From: an uncultured Rhodopila sp.
GTDB lineage: Bacteria; Pseudomonadota; Alphaproteobacteria; Acetobacterales; Acetobacteraceae
Direction: 5' to 3'
Assembly (NCBI GenBank): GCA_903932145.1
Contig: CAIZFE010000004.1
Coordinates: 186,001-250,000 of the forward strand
DNA length: 64,000 nt
Of the stretch, positions 17,454-26,559 are shown in pieces. The first letter of the stretch is position 1; every line of letters begins with the position of its first letter. The position numbers and the translations under genes are program-made. A model generated the notes under the pieces. That model saw only the letters and a list, made by a program, of their open reading frames with translations. It was not told where the DNA came from and searched no databases.

Positions 17454-18605
17454 TCATCCCACCATCCGTTCGCTATAAAAACCAAGCACCGCCGCGGCCA
17501 CTTCCGCGACATCCCGGTCGGTCAGGTCAAAATACATCGGTAGCCGCAACAGTCGCCGGCTGATGTCGTCAGTGACCGGCAGATCGGCCAGCGGCAGGTT
17601 CCGGGCTTTCATGAACGGCGACGAGTGCAGCGGTACGTAGTGGAAGACCGATAGGATTCCAGCCGCGCGCAGATAGGCGATAAGCGCTGTGCGTTCCTCA
17701 AGGTCGGCGGCCAGAAGGTAGAACATGTGGTAATTGGGCGTGCAATGCAGGGGTACATGCGCAATTTGGATCAAGCCATGCTCAATAAGCGGTGCGAGCA
17801 GCATAGTGTAGCGACGATCGATTTCGCCGCGCCGCGCGGTGATTTTCTCCATGTTTTCGAGTTGCCCGACCAGGAATGCCGCAAGCATGTCCGACGGGAC
17901 GTAGGACGAGCCGACATCGACCCAGGTGTATTTATCCACCTGGCCACGCAGGAACTGGCTACGGTTGGTGCCTTTTTCGCGTAGGATTTCGGCGCGCTTC
18001 TCCAGCTTCGGATCGTTGATGACAAGCGCGCCACCTTCCCCACACGAGAAATTCTTTGTTTCATGAAAACTATAACAACCCATATGACCAATCGTCCCGA
18101 GCCATTGGCCTTTGTATTTGGCGAAAACACCTTGTGCGGCATCCTCGACGACCAGCAGTCCGTGTCGCTCGGCGATCTCCATAATCGCGTCCATCTCACA
18201 GGCGACGCCGGCGTAGTGGATCGGAAAAATGGCGCGCGTGCGTGGCGTGATTGCCGCTTCGATCAATCGTTCGTCGATATTGAGCGTGTCTGGACGGATA
18301 TCGACAAAAACCGGCGTGGCGCCGCGCAGCACGGCCGCGTTGGCGGTCGCAACGAATGTGTAGGACGGAAGAATAACCTCATCGCCGGGACCAAAATCAC
18401 AGAGAAGTGCGGCGATTTCCAATGCTGACGTACAGGACGTCGTCAGCAGAATGCGCTGGGCGCCAAACCGATCCTCCATCAGCTTCTGCGCCCGCCGGGT
18501 GAATGGCCCGTCGCCGCTGGCATGGCCTCCGGCCACGGCTTGCCCGACATAAATCAGCTCTGATCCGACGATGCAGGGTTTGTTGAAGGGGATATGGATG
18601 GTCAC
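17454..18605 (-). CDS. wecE: dTDP-4-amino-4,6-dideoxygalactose transaminase (WecE/RffA)
   Basis: A 383-residue DegT/DnrJ/EryC1 family aminotransferase. It matches the WecE subgroup strongly: IPFNKPCIVGSELIYVGQAV at the N-terminus, SYTFVATANA, EDAAQGVFAKYKG, and the PLP lysine in SFHETKNFSCGEGGA. The reaction is glutamate-dependent conversion of dTDP-4-keto-6-deoxyglucose to dTDP-4-amino-4,6-dideoxygalactose. The start is GTG 18605, which shares GTGA with the final stop of the gtrA frame, so the genes were translationally coupled. No RmlA/RmlB is present; dTDP-4-keto-6-deoxyglucose must come from genes elsewhere. Confidence 0.9.
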   Translation of the reverse strand: MTIHIPFNKPCIVGSELIYVGQAVAGGHASGDGPFTRRAQKLMEDRFGAQRILLTTSCTSALEIAALLCDFGPGDEVILPSYTFVATANAAVLRGATPVFVDIRPDTLNIDERLIEAAITPRTRAIFPIHYAGVACEMDAIMEIAERHGLLVVEDAAQGVFAKYKGQWLGTIGHMGCYSFHETKNFSCGEGGALVINDPKLEKRAEILREKGTNRSQFLRGQVDKYTWVDVGSSYVPSDMLAAFLVGQLENMEKITARRGEIDRRYTMLLAPLIEHGLIQIAHVPLHCTPNYHMFYLLAADLEERTALIAYLRAAGILSVFHYVPLHSSPFMKARNLPLADLPVTDDISRRLLRLPMYFDLTDRDVAEVAAAVLGFYSERMVG

Positions 18606-19006
18606 GGCGCTGACCGTGCGGGCCGATAGCGACTATGGTCGGCGAATACCCAATATTTCTGTAGGACAAACAATAACGCGGGCATCGTCAGAATCGCACC
18701 GGCCTGCACGATCTGGTGGGCAACGCCGACCTCATCCACAAAAAACCAAAGTGCCACGAAGTTCATTACATATCATACGCAATAGCTGCCGATGTACCGC
18801 AGCAACGGCCCCCCATTGGGTCCAATGAAGCGAAAGGTTATCTCACGGTTCAACAGATAGCCCGTCAGGACTCCCGCGCAATAGGTCAGCGTCATGGCTG
18901 ACCGGCTTCCCATCAACGACTGCGTCAACACCAGATAGGCTCCGTACAACGCGGCGTTCAGAACCAGACCGACGGCGACATAACGGATGACCTGCTGGCG
19001 GATCAT
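18602..19006 (-). pseudogene. gtrA: GtrA family membrane protein with an in-frame TGA
   Basis: Reading from ATG 19006 gives a GtrA-like start (VIRYVAVGLVLNAALYGAYL, then CAGVLTGYLLNREITFRF) that stops at a TGA at 18773-18775. The same frame continues without a shift for 56 codons with clear GtrA text (VMNFVALWFFVDEVGVAHQI, then ALLFVLQKYWVFAD) and ends at 18602, overlapping the wecE start as GTGA. Read through, the protein is 134 residues with four membrane helices, the normal GtrA size. GtrA proteins flip polyprenyl-linked sugars. The single TGA removes helices 3-4, so the product is probably nonfunctional unless the codon is read through or is a sequencing error. Its ATG overlaps the previous stop (TAATG). 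Confidence 0.85.
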
Positions 19007-19806
19007 TATGCCCCTCGAGTCACTGGGCCAAACGGGCACCAATGCAAGGTGATAGTCGGCGCCGGGAACCGAAAACCCAACGATACATAGAGATTATGTA
19101 CCGCAACGTTATGTGAGGAAATACTGGTTGAAACAGCCTGCACACCCGCCCGGTGATGAAACGCAAGCATCGTGTTCCAGACCCTCCGCCCCAGCCCCTG
19201 CCCGGCAAGCCCGGGCGCGAGTCCAACCAGCGACCAGAAGCGGCTTTCAGGCGTCGGGCGCTCGACCACCATGAAGGCGATGAGACGGCCGTCCATCAGG
19301 CATTTCAGTACTTGCTGTCCGGGGTTTTCGAAGGCATTGGCGGCCCAGGCGGCGTAGCGGCGATTGCCGATTTCCGCCCCGACCTGCGGATCGACATGAA
19401 GCCTGCCGACATCAAATATCTGTCGCGCGATGCTGGAGATTTCGGGTTCGTCGGACGGCTCGGCGACGCAAATCGAGATGTCCGGGTCGCCTGCGAAGCG
19501 GTCGAGCCCGACCACCTCTGGCCGGTAGTTCAATTCGATGAAGCGGAATCCGCGCGCCTCCAGGAAAGCACATTCGACCAGTTGATCCATCGCCAGCCGG
19601 CAACTGACCAGCCTCACATCGTTTGTTTCGCACCAGCTTCGAAAATCACCGAAGGCAGCGTCAGCTCGGGTACCGGATCGACATTGGATCGAGGAAATGA
19701 CGGCTGTGTTGGCGCCAAAGATCGGCCGGTCCCAAGGAGCCAGATGATGAGTCAGCTCCAGTGCGGGAATCGCAATTCGTTCCTCGACAAAGCTAAACAT
19801 GCTCAT
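19006..19806 (-). CDS. GNAT N-acetyltransferase, WecD-like (dTDP-fucosamine acetyltransferase)
   Basis: A 266-residue protein with a C-terminal GNAT domain: the acetyl-CoA loop is LAPGLAGQGLGRRVWNTML, followed by SISSHNVAVHNLYVSLGFRF. The N-terminal half resembles WecD-type enzymes (DFRSWCETNDVRLVSCRL, SIARQIFDVGRLHVDPQVG). WecD acetylates the 4-amino group made by WecE, giving dTDP-Fuc4NAc, and wecE is two genes downstream. The start at 19806 overlaps the GT2 gene by 14 bases; ATG 19800 is an alternative. The stop overlaps the gtrA start. Confidence 0.8.
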   Translation of the reverse strand: MSMFSFVEERIAIPALELTHHLAPWDRPIFGANTAVISSIQCRSGTRADAAFGDFRSWCETNDVRLVSCRLAMDQLVECAFLEARGFRFIELNYRPEVVGLDRFAGDPDISICVAEPSDEPEISSIARQIFDVGRLHVDPQVGAEIGNRRYAAWAANAFENPGQQVLKCLMDGRLIAFMVVERPTPESRFWSLVGLAPGLAGQGLGRRVWNTMLAFHHRAGVQAVSTSISSHNVAVHNLYVSLGFRFPAPTITLHWCPFGPVTRGA

Positions 19807-20764
19807 CGACCTTCCGCTGAGCCGGGACGTATCCCTCCGGGGAAGACGCTGCGATTTCTCCGACCACGTAAACCGGTCGATCCATGCTGCGAAAGTGCAT
19901 TCGGGCGAGATATTCGCCAAAGATGCCGAGAGCAAACATTTGTGCGCCGGAAAAAATCGTGATGATCGACGCCAGGAAGGCAAATCCAGGGACGGAATCG
20001 TTCCGAACCAAATAGTTGATCACAACAAATGCCAGGATTAAGAGGCCAAACAGGACGAAAGCAAACCCGATGACGCTGGCGATTTGCAAGGGCAGCGTGC
20101 TGAAGCCGGTCATCAGGTTGACCGCATGCCGGATCAGCTTGCCGACGGTGTAGCCGGAAACACCGGTTGTACGGGGGGCGTGACGCACCTTGATGGCGGT
20201 AAATCGGCTCGTTGTCCATGTCAGCAGCACATCGATCGATACATGCGGGCTACGATAATCCTGAAAGCCTTCGCGCAAGCGGGTCCGAAAGACCCGGAAT
20301 GCGCTGACACTACGAGCGGTCTCAGCACCCATCGCACTGGCGAGTGCCAGCTTTGTCAGGCGCGAGGCCATGTCGCGCAGAAAGCCGTGTTGTTCCGCCA
20401 TTGGCGCGCCGTACACCACATCGACCCCTGGCCTCAGGGCCGCCAGCATCGGTGCGATTTCGCTGACCGGGTGCTGCAAGTCGTCGTCCATGGTGAGGAC
20501 GACGTCATACCGAGCGGCACGAATTCCACAGAGCAGGGCGTTGTGCTGACCGTAGTTGCGGCTCATGCGGATGCCGCGCACCCTGCTGTCTATGGCGGCT
20601 AACCCGGCGATGAGCGGCCAGGACTCATCACCACCACAGTCCTCGATCAAAATTATTTCGAACGTTGGTACGATGTTTACCATCGCGCCCACCAGTTGAC
20701 GATGTAACTCGATCAGAGTTGCTTCAGCGCGGTAGACCGGGATGATAATCGAAACGCTGAGCAT
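19793..20764 (-). CDS. family 2 glycosyltransferase, GtrB/ArnC-like polyprenyl-phosphate glycosyltransferase
   Basis: A 323-residue GT2 enzyme. The N-terminal nucleotide-sugar domain has SIIIPVYRAEATLIELHRQL, the metal-binding VLTMDDDLQHPVSE and SRNYGQHNALLCGIRAARYD. Two hydrophobic helices lie at about residues 228-285 (IASVIGFAFVLFGLLILAFV and a second one), the arrangement seen in GtrB, ArnC and DPM1-type enzymes that load a sugar onto undecaprenyl phosphate. It is the first gene of the cassette and overlaps the acetyltransferase gene. ATG 20764 is preferred; a TTG lies seven codons upstream. Partnered with GtrA, it suggests a Gtr-like surface-glycan modification route using Fuc4NAc. Confidence 0.88.
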   Translation of the reverse strand: MLSVSIIIPVYRAEATLIELHRQLVGAMVNIVPTFEIILIEDCGGDESWPLIAGLAAIDSRVRGIRMSRNYGQHNALLCGIRAARYDVVLTMDDDLQHPVSEIAPMLAALRPGVDVVYGAPMAEQHGFLRDMASRLTKLALASAMGAETARSVSAFRVFRTRLREGFQDYRSPHVSIDVLLTWTTSRFTAIKVRHAPRTTGVSGYTVGKLIRHAVNLMTGFSTLPLQIASVIGFAFVLFGLLILAFVVINYLVRNDSVPGFAFLASIITIFSGAQMFALGIFGEYLARMHFRSMDRPVYVVGEIAASSPEGYVPAQRKVDEHV

Positions 20765-21032
20765 GAAATTTTCTGCATTCCCCAATTTCGAAACCGTCCG
20801 TGCGGAAAGGAGGTGTAATAACCGTCGGCCAGCTTACTCGTCAACCCCATGGACCCTCGGCCACCCTGTTGCCGCGTAACCAGTAACGTGTTCGCGTTAT
20901 CTTCTCAGACGCCGATCTTGCGGCCGATCGGACATCGTGGCCGCGCCAACGCTCTGCCAGGGCCAGCACGAATTGACATCCGGGCCATTCGATTGGCGAT
21001 CCGGCGGTTATCCCACAAAAAATTGAAATCGT

Positions 21033-21108
<76 letters not shown>

Positions 21109-21230
21109 GCACCACCGAGGGGCGGTTTCTAACAACCTTCCCCGGCAATGCAACCCCCTATCGGCGGTTCGGCGTTTTTAAGTGGCGCACCTGTCCCGCC
21201 ATGTCCTCCGTGCAAGGCGGACACAGGCCG

Positions 21231-22949
21231 CTACGCCCCCGCCAGAATCGCATCCGCCATCTTTTCCGCCGTCATCAGCACCGGGAAGTTGGTGTTCGCG
21301 CACGGAACCACCGGGAAGACCGAGGCATCGACCACCCGCAGCCCCTCCACACCCCGCACACGCCCGGCCGGGTCGGTCACCGCCATCGGGTCGTCGTCCG
21401 CCCCCATGCGGCAGGTACACGAGGCGTGCCACACCCCCACCGCGGCCTTGCGGACAAACGCCTCCAGCTTGTCGTCGTCAGTCAGCACGTCCTGCAGCGA
21501 GACGCCCTCCATCACCAACGTCTCGATCAGGTATTTTCGCAGGGCGGCGGGACCGTCCAGCGCCATCGCCAGGACGTCGGTGATCAGCTTGTTCTTGCGG
21601 CTGTGCAGCCCGACCTGACGCACCTTGTCACTGTAGCTGGCGGGGAACGGATTGTCCGTGACCGCCTGCATGATCGGAGTCAGGTGCATGGCGCCGAACT
21701 GGCGCACGCCATCCATCATCCGCTGCAAATCCCGATGATCCGACAACAGGTTGAAATCCACCTGCGGTTCGTCCGCCGCGCTGGACGATCGCAGCTTCAC
21801 CGATCCGGTTTCCGAATACGTCTTGTACACCGTTACGATGAACGAACCGATCTGCTCACCCACCGCGTGCCACGACGTCTTGTTGGTCACGACGGTGAAC
21901 ATGTCCCCCGCCGGGATGCCCGGCATGTTCGAGGAATACCGCAGCGCCGTGTAAATATGCCGCCGCGAGTAGTCGTGAATGATGCGCGCGTGCGGCTTCA
22001 GAAAGGCCGCGACAGCGACCGCCGGATGATCCTGCAGCCGCTGCCCGACGCCCGGCAGCGCCGCCCGGACATCGATCCCATGCTCCCGCAGATGCGCGCC
22101 CGGCCCGATTCCGGCCCGCATCAGATGCGCGGGGGAATGGATCGCGCCGCACGACAGGATGATCTCGTGACCGCGGAACTCCTGCGGCTTGCCGGCCACG
22201 GTCGCCTTCACACCGACGCAGCGCTGACCGTCAAAAATCAGCGACGACACCTGCGTGTCGGTCGATATGGACAAATTCTCCCGCAGGCGGGTGCCGGGAT
22301 CGAGGTAGCCGATCGCCGCCGATACCCGCCGTTCGTAGGCGTTGGAGATGGTAATGGGAAAATACCCGTCCTCCCACTCCGCGTTCTGATCCTTGATGAA
22401 CTTGTAGCCGGCTTGCTCGAACGCCTTGCCGGTGGCCTTGGCGTGTTCGGGCCAGAGGTCGGGGAAGATACGCCGGACCGGGATGCGGCCTTCGTTGCCG
22501 TGCCACGGACCATCGAAGTCCATGTCGCGCTCGACCTTTTTGAAGTAGGGCAGCACGCTGTTCCAGTCCCAGCCGGTCGCCCCGCTGGCGGCCCACTCGT
22601 CGTAGTCCGACGGCGCGCCGCGGTTCGCGAGCTGGCCGTTGATCGACGACCCGCCGCCCAGGATGCGCGCCTGCTCGTAGGTGCGCAGCGGCGGGGCTTT
22701 TTCTTCGGGGTTATTGTGCGAGATCACCTCGGTGGTGACCTTCAGCTTGTTCCAGGTGTAGGCGGGATTGAGATAGGCAGTGCCGGGATAGGAATCCAAC
22801 ACCGCCGCCGGAATTTTGCCATGCGGCGTATCCTGGCCGGCTTCGAGCAACAGAACCTTGTTCTGGCTGCGCGCCGACAGCCGGTTGGCCAGGACCGAAC
22901 CCGCCGATCCGCCCCCCACGATAATGTAATCAAACATCATGGACGGCAT
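21231..22949 (-). CDS. GMC family FAD-dependent oxidoreductase (choline/alcohol dehydrogenase-like)
   Basis: A 572-residue flavoprotein. The ADP-binding motif is DYIIVGGGSAGSVLANRLS at residue 5. GMC signature 1 is ARILGGGSSINGQLANRG and signature 2 is EIILSCGAIHSPAHLMRAGI. The C-terminal catalytic histidine/asparagine region reads VWHASCTCRMG and later VVPCANTNFPVLMTAEKMAD. GMC enzymes oxidise alcohols, sugars or choline; the substrate is not evident. ATG 22949 is chosen for the strong AGGAGG six bases upstream. It is 89 bases behind the response-regulator gene on the same strand. Confidence 0.92.
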   Translation of the reverse strand: MPSMMFDYIIVGGGSAGSVLANRLSARSQNKVLLLEAGQDTPHGKIPAAVLDSYPGTAYLNPAYTWNKLKVTTEVISHNNPEEKAPPLRTYEQARILGGGSSINGQLANRGAPSDYDEWAASGATGWDWNSVLPYFKKVERDMDFDGPWHGNEGRIPVRRIFPDLWPEHAKATGKAFEQAGYKFIKDQNAEWEDGYFPITISNAYERRVSAAIGYLDPGTRLRENLSISTDTQVSSLIFDGQRCVGVKATVAGKPQEFRGHEIILSCGAIHSPAHLMRAGIGPGAHLREHGIDVRAALPGVGQRLQDHPAVAVAAFLKPHARIIHDYSRRHIYTALRYSSNMPGIPAGDMFTVVTNKTSWHAVGEQIGSFIVTVYKTYSETGSVKLRSSSAADEPQVDFNLLSDHRDLQRMMDGVRQFGAMHLTPIMQAVTDNPFPASYSDKVRQVGLHSRKNKLITDVLAMALDGPAALRKYLIETLVMEGVSLQDVLTDDDKLEAFVRKAAVGVWHASCTCRMGADDDPMAVTDPAGRVRGVEGLRVVDASVFPVVPCANTNFPVLMTAEKMADAILAGA

Positions 22950-23038
22950 GGCGTTCCTCCTGGCTTCTTTTGTTGCCGAAGGATCGCGCCGATGGCGGTT
23001 AACCGCAAGTCCCGCTTCTATCCGCTGACAGCGGCTTA

Positions 23039-23422
23039 CTAACCCACCGCCGGGGCCAGCAGAGAACACAGCATCCGCAACAACATCTCGCTCTTGAACG
23101 GCTTGGCGCAAACCTTCCACCCGGGATGGTCGGGCGGGATCGCTTCCTCGCCGTAGCCGGACAGGAACAGAAACGGGATACCCCGCTCCGCCAGGACCTC
23201 GGCAACGGGATAAACCCGCTCACCGCCCAGGTTCACATCCAGCACGGCCAGATCCAGATCCTCGGTGCGGGCGGCAACCAGCGCGGTCGCAACGCTGCCG
23301 AACGGGCCGATGGACCGGCAATCCAGGTCGGCCAGAAAATCCTCGATCAGAAGTGCCACCAGCATTTCGTCCTCGACAATGAGGACCCGTTTGCCGGCAA
23401 GCGCCTTTTCCTCGGCGATCAT
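23039..23422 (-). CDS. single-domain response regulator
   Basis: A 127-residue receiver domain with no output domain. The acidic pair is LIVEDEMLV, the phosphoacceptor aspartate is in DLAVLDVNLGGE, the threonine/serine position is FLFLSGYG, and the lysine is in CAKPF. It overlaps the end of the CheB-CheR-HWE kinase gene as ATGA, so the two are coupled and the kinase is its likely phosphodonor. ATG 23440 is an alternative start. In alphaproteobacteria such receivers paired with HWE kinases often act as phosphate sinks or feed general-stress signalling; that role is inferred. Confidence 0.9.
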   Translation of the reverse strand: MIAEEKALAGKRVLIVEDEMLVALLIEDFLADLDCRSIGPFGSVATALVAARTEDLDLAVLDVNLGGERVYPVAEVLAERGIPFLFLSGYGEEAIPPDHPGWKVCAKPFKSEMLLRMLCSLLAPAVG

Positions 23423-26400
23423 GACGAACCATCCCTGCATGCCTTACTGGATAATGGGGCGCGCAAGGTTGCGATAACACCCTTGGGAGTAAATTCAACC
23501 GTCGCCTCCCCACCAAGGTCATGGGCAAAACCGCGCTCGATCAACGTCATACCGAAGCCGCGATGCTCGGGCGGGGTCACAGGCGGCCCGTTCCGCTCCA
23601 CCCACTTCAAAACAAGCCAGTTCAACTCGGCTATTTTCTCAATCGTCCAGGAGACATCGACACACCCCTCCGGGACCGACAGCGCACCGTATTTCACCCC
23701 GTTGGTGGTCAGTTCATGCACCGCCATTTCCAGCGCCAGCGCCGCCCGGGGTTCCAGCAGCACCGGGTCGCCGGTCAGGATCACATTGACCGGCTCGCTG
23801 GAGGTGAACGCGCCAAGCTCTACCATCAGCAGTTCGCGCAACTGCACCGGTGCCCATCCGTCACGGCTCAGCAGCGAATAGGCCGCTGTCAGCGCATGAA
23901 TCCGGCCCAGGAAGCGTTCCTGGAACACCTCCAGCGACGGTGATCGCCGCACCGTGTTGGTTGCCAGCGAGATCACCACGGTCAGCATGTTCTTGACCCG
24001 GTGGTTCAGTTCATCGACCAGCAGGCGTTGATGCTGTTCCGCCTGCACCACGCTGGTGACATCGACAAACGTAATCAGCGATCCGTCGATCGTACTGTCC
24101 GGGCTGCGATACGGCAGGATGCGCATCAGATAATAGGTGGAGCCATCAGCCCGCTCGACCCGTTTTTCCATCGGCTGCAAGGTCCGCAAGACCGTTTGAA
24201 CGTCCGCACGCAGTGTATTGTAGGTCAGACGGCCAACAATATCGGTCAGCGGGCGGCCGATATCGCTGGGAATCAGATTGTAGATGTTGGCGATTTCCGG
24301 CGTGAAGCTGCGAATGATCAGGTACGGATCGAGAAACACCGTCGCGACCTTGGTGCTGTCGAACAGATTTTTCAGGTCGCTGTTGGTACGATCGAGTTCG
24401 TCCACCTTCGCCGACAACTGCCCGTTGACCGTATGCAGCTCTTCATTAATCGACTGAATCTCCTCCCGGGAGGTTTCCAGTTCCTCGTTCGTCGACTGCA
24501 GTTCCTCATTGACCGACTGAAGTTCTTCGTTGGAACTCCGCAACTCCTCGACCGAGGTCGCGTGTTCCTCGATCAGCGACTGAAGCTGTTCCCGCAGGTC
24601 GCGATTTTCTCGCTCAAGATGGGCGGCCACCGCGTTGTCTTCCGGCACCGCAGGGCTTTCGGCCGCATCGCGCGCCGTTTTCGGCACGTCCATCTCGTCG
24701 AACACGATGGAATACAGCGGGTCATCGTCCGCGCCTGGCAATGGCTCGACAATCAGTTTTACCGGCGAGGCGGACGCCCCATCCAATCCGATAACCGGCC
24801 GTTCCTGTTCCACCGAACGGCCGGTCTCGATACAGCGCCGCAGCGCCGTGCGCAGCTCCAACGCCCAGCCCGGACGCGCCAAGTCAAACAGATTCGCCGT
24901 CGGCACGCCAGCCGCCGGCTGGAGAAAGCGACCGGTATGGCTGGAAAAATGCGCGACTTCGCCGTCGCCGTTGACCACGACGAACGGGGCCGCGAAACGC
25001 TCCAGAACCCGGCGGGTGGCGACGGCTACCGCCTTCGGCCAGTCCGCCTTGGGATCAGGTCGTTTCGCCATAGCCGTCTTCGCCCCATCCTCCGGGTTGC
25101 GCGTGCTGGCCGGGTAAATGCTGGGCACCTCGCTGGGTCCCTCCAGCCGGACAAAAATGTGATTCGCCCGATCCAGCGGTTGGAACAAGCGCTCGTGGCG
25201 AGAGATCGTTTCAGACGTTCCCAGCACAAGGATGCCGCCGGATACCAGCGCATAATGGAAAATCGGGACGACCCGGTCCTGCAATGTATTGTCCATATAG
25301 ATCAACAGATTGCGGCACGAGATAAGGTCCATCCGGGAAAACGGCGGATCGCGGATCAGGATGTGGGTGGAGAAGGTGCATAGCTCCCGCACCGCCTGCT
25401 TGACGACGTAGCCGCCGGTTGTCTCCGAGAAGAACCGCAGGCGCCGTTCCTCGGACATGCCTTCCAGCAAGGTCGCGGGATATCGCCCGGCCCGGGCGGT
25501 CGCGATCGCGACATCATCAATGTCGCTGGCGAAGATCTGCACTTTCGGCAGCACATGCAGCGTATCCATGTACTCACGCAGCAGCATGGCCAGGGAGTAG
25601 GCCTCTTCGCCAGTGGCACATCCCGGCACCCAGATGCGCAACGTGCTCGACGCGTCCTTGCCTTCGAACAGACGTGGTATGATTTGCTTTTCCAGCACCG
25701 TGAATGCCGACGCATCGCGAAAGAAGCTGGTGACACTGATCAGCAGGTCGCGGAACAGCAACACGGCCTGTTCATGGTCGGTTTTCAGCCGCAGCACGAA
25801 TTCGTCGTAGGTGTTGAGCCGTAACACCAGCATCCGCCGCTGCACCCGCCGCATGAACGTCTGCTGCTTGTACTGGCTGAAATCGTGGCCGAGACGGGAT
25901 CGCAGGATGTCACAGATCTGCAACTGTATCTTACCGAAATCCACCACCGGATTGCGTGCGTCCCGCAGCGCCGCCTTGCGGCCCGCGTAGGCGGCCAGGA
26001 TCTGCTCCGGCATTTTTTCCACCGGCACCAGCAGATCGACCGCGCCGGCCGCGACGGCGCTGTCGGGCATACCGGAATATTCGGGCGCGGTGCCGTTGCG
26101 GCCCTGCGCCAGCGTCAGGCCACCGCGCGCCTTGATGGTTTTTAACCCGAGCGCACCGTCGTGACCGGTGCCGGACAGGATGACGCCGATCGCGTCCTCC
26201 CCCAGACTGGCTGCCATCGAGTCGAACAGCGCATCGATGGGGGCGGTTTCGCGGGGCTCCTCGGGCAGCATCTGACGCAGCGAAAGATGCCCGTCTTGCA
26301 ATGAGGCGACGTTGCCCGGGGGGATCACCAGCACCCGGTTCGCCGCGACGGCGTCGCCATCACAGGCTTCGGTCACCGGCATCGTGGTCCAGCGCGCCAG

Positions 26401-26559
26401 AATCTCCGGCAGCATGCTTTTGCGGTCGGCCGCCAGATGCAGCACCACGACGAACGCCAGGCCGCTGTTCGGCGGCATTTTGTCGAAAAAGCGATGAAAA
26501 GCCTCGATACCGCCCGCCGACGCGCCGATCCCGACGACCGAGAGAGGGAGATCGCTCAT
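23419..26559 (-). CDS. CheB-CheR-PAS-HWE hybrid histidine kinase
   Basis: A 1,046-residue cytoplasmic multidomain sensor. Domain order: CheB methylesterase (VVGIGASAGGIEAFHRFF, later VILSGTGHDGALGLK), CheR methyltransferase (RIWVPGCATGEEAYSLAMLL, then the NLLIYMD region), a long coiled coil at about 650-730 (repeated SNEELQSVNEEL-type text), a PAS domain at about 730-835 (VATVFLDPYLIIRSFTPEI), and an HWE kinase from about 845, with phosphoacceptor His in LNHRVKNMLTVV and N-box VHELTTNGVKYGALS. These fusions couple receptor-methylation-like modules to kinase output. ATG 26559 is chosen because conserved CheB sequence begins directly after it. The response regulator overlaps its 3' end. Confidence 0.93.
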   Translation of the reverse strand: MSDLPLSVVGIGASAGGIEAFHRFFDKMPPNSGLAFVVVLHLAADRKSMLPEILARWTTMPVTEACDGDAVAANRVLVIPPGNVASLQDGHLSLRQMLPEEPRETAPIDALFDSMAASLGEDAIGVILSGTGHDGALGLKTIKARGGLTLAQGRNGTAPEYSGMPDSAVAAGAVDLLVPVEKMPEQILAAYAGRKAALRDARNPVVDFGKIQLQICDILRSRLGHDFSQYKQQTFMRRVQRRMLVLRLNTYDEFVLRLKTDHEQAVLLFRDLLISVTSFFRDASAFTVLEKQIIPRLFEGKDASSTLRIWVPGCATGEEAYSLAMLLREYMDTLHVLPKVQIFASDIDDVAIATARAGRYPATLLEGMSEERRLRFFSETTGGYVVKQAVRELCTFSTHILIRDPPFSRMDLISCRNLLIYMDNTLQDRVVPIFHYALVSGGILVLGTSETISRHERLFQPLDRANHIFVRLEGPSEVPSIYPASTRNPEDGAKTAMAKRPDPKADWPKAVAVATRRVLERFAAPFVVVNGDGEVAHFSSHTGRFLQPAAGVPTANLFDLARPGWALELRTALRRCIETGRSVEQERPVIGLDGASASPVKLIVEPLPGADDDPLYSIVFDEMDVPKTARDAAESPAVPEDNAVAAHLERENRDLREQLQSLIEEHATSVEELRSSNEELQSVNEELQSTNEELETSREEIQSINEELHTVNGQLSAKVDELDRTNSDLKNLFDSTKVATVFLDPYLIIRSFTPEIANIYNLIPSDIGRPLTDIVGRLTYNTLRADVQTVLRTLQPMEKRVERADGSTYYLMRILPYRSPDSTIDGSLITFVDVTSVVQAEQHQRLLVDELNHRVKNMLTVVISLATNTVRRSPSLEVFQERFLGRIHALTAAYSLLSRDGWAPVQLRELLMVELGAFTSSEPVNVILTGDPVLLEPRAALALEMAVHELTTNGVKYGALSVPEGCVDVSWTIEKIAELNWLVLKWVERNGPPVTPPEHRGFGMTLIERGFAHDLGGEATVEFTPKGVIATLRAPLSSKACRDGSS

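Noticed and set aside
18773-18775. TGA in gtrA as a selenocysteine codon
   Set aside because: GtrA has no conserved Cys/Sec there, and no SECIS-like hairpin is apparent directly after it.
20878-20910. Another SigF-type promoter near GTAACC at about 20886
   Set aside because: CGAA is not present at the 16-base spacing.
21201-23042. 613-codon plus-strand open frame opposite the GMC gene
   Set aside because: GMC signatures and a strong ribosome site support the minus-strand gene; the plus frame has no family pattern.
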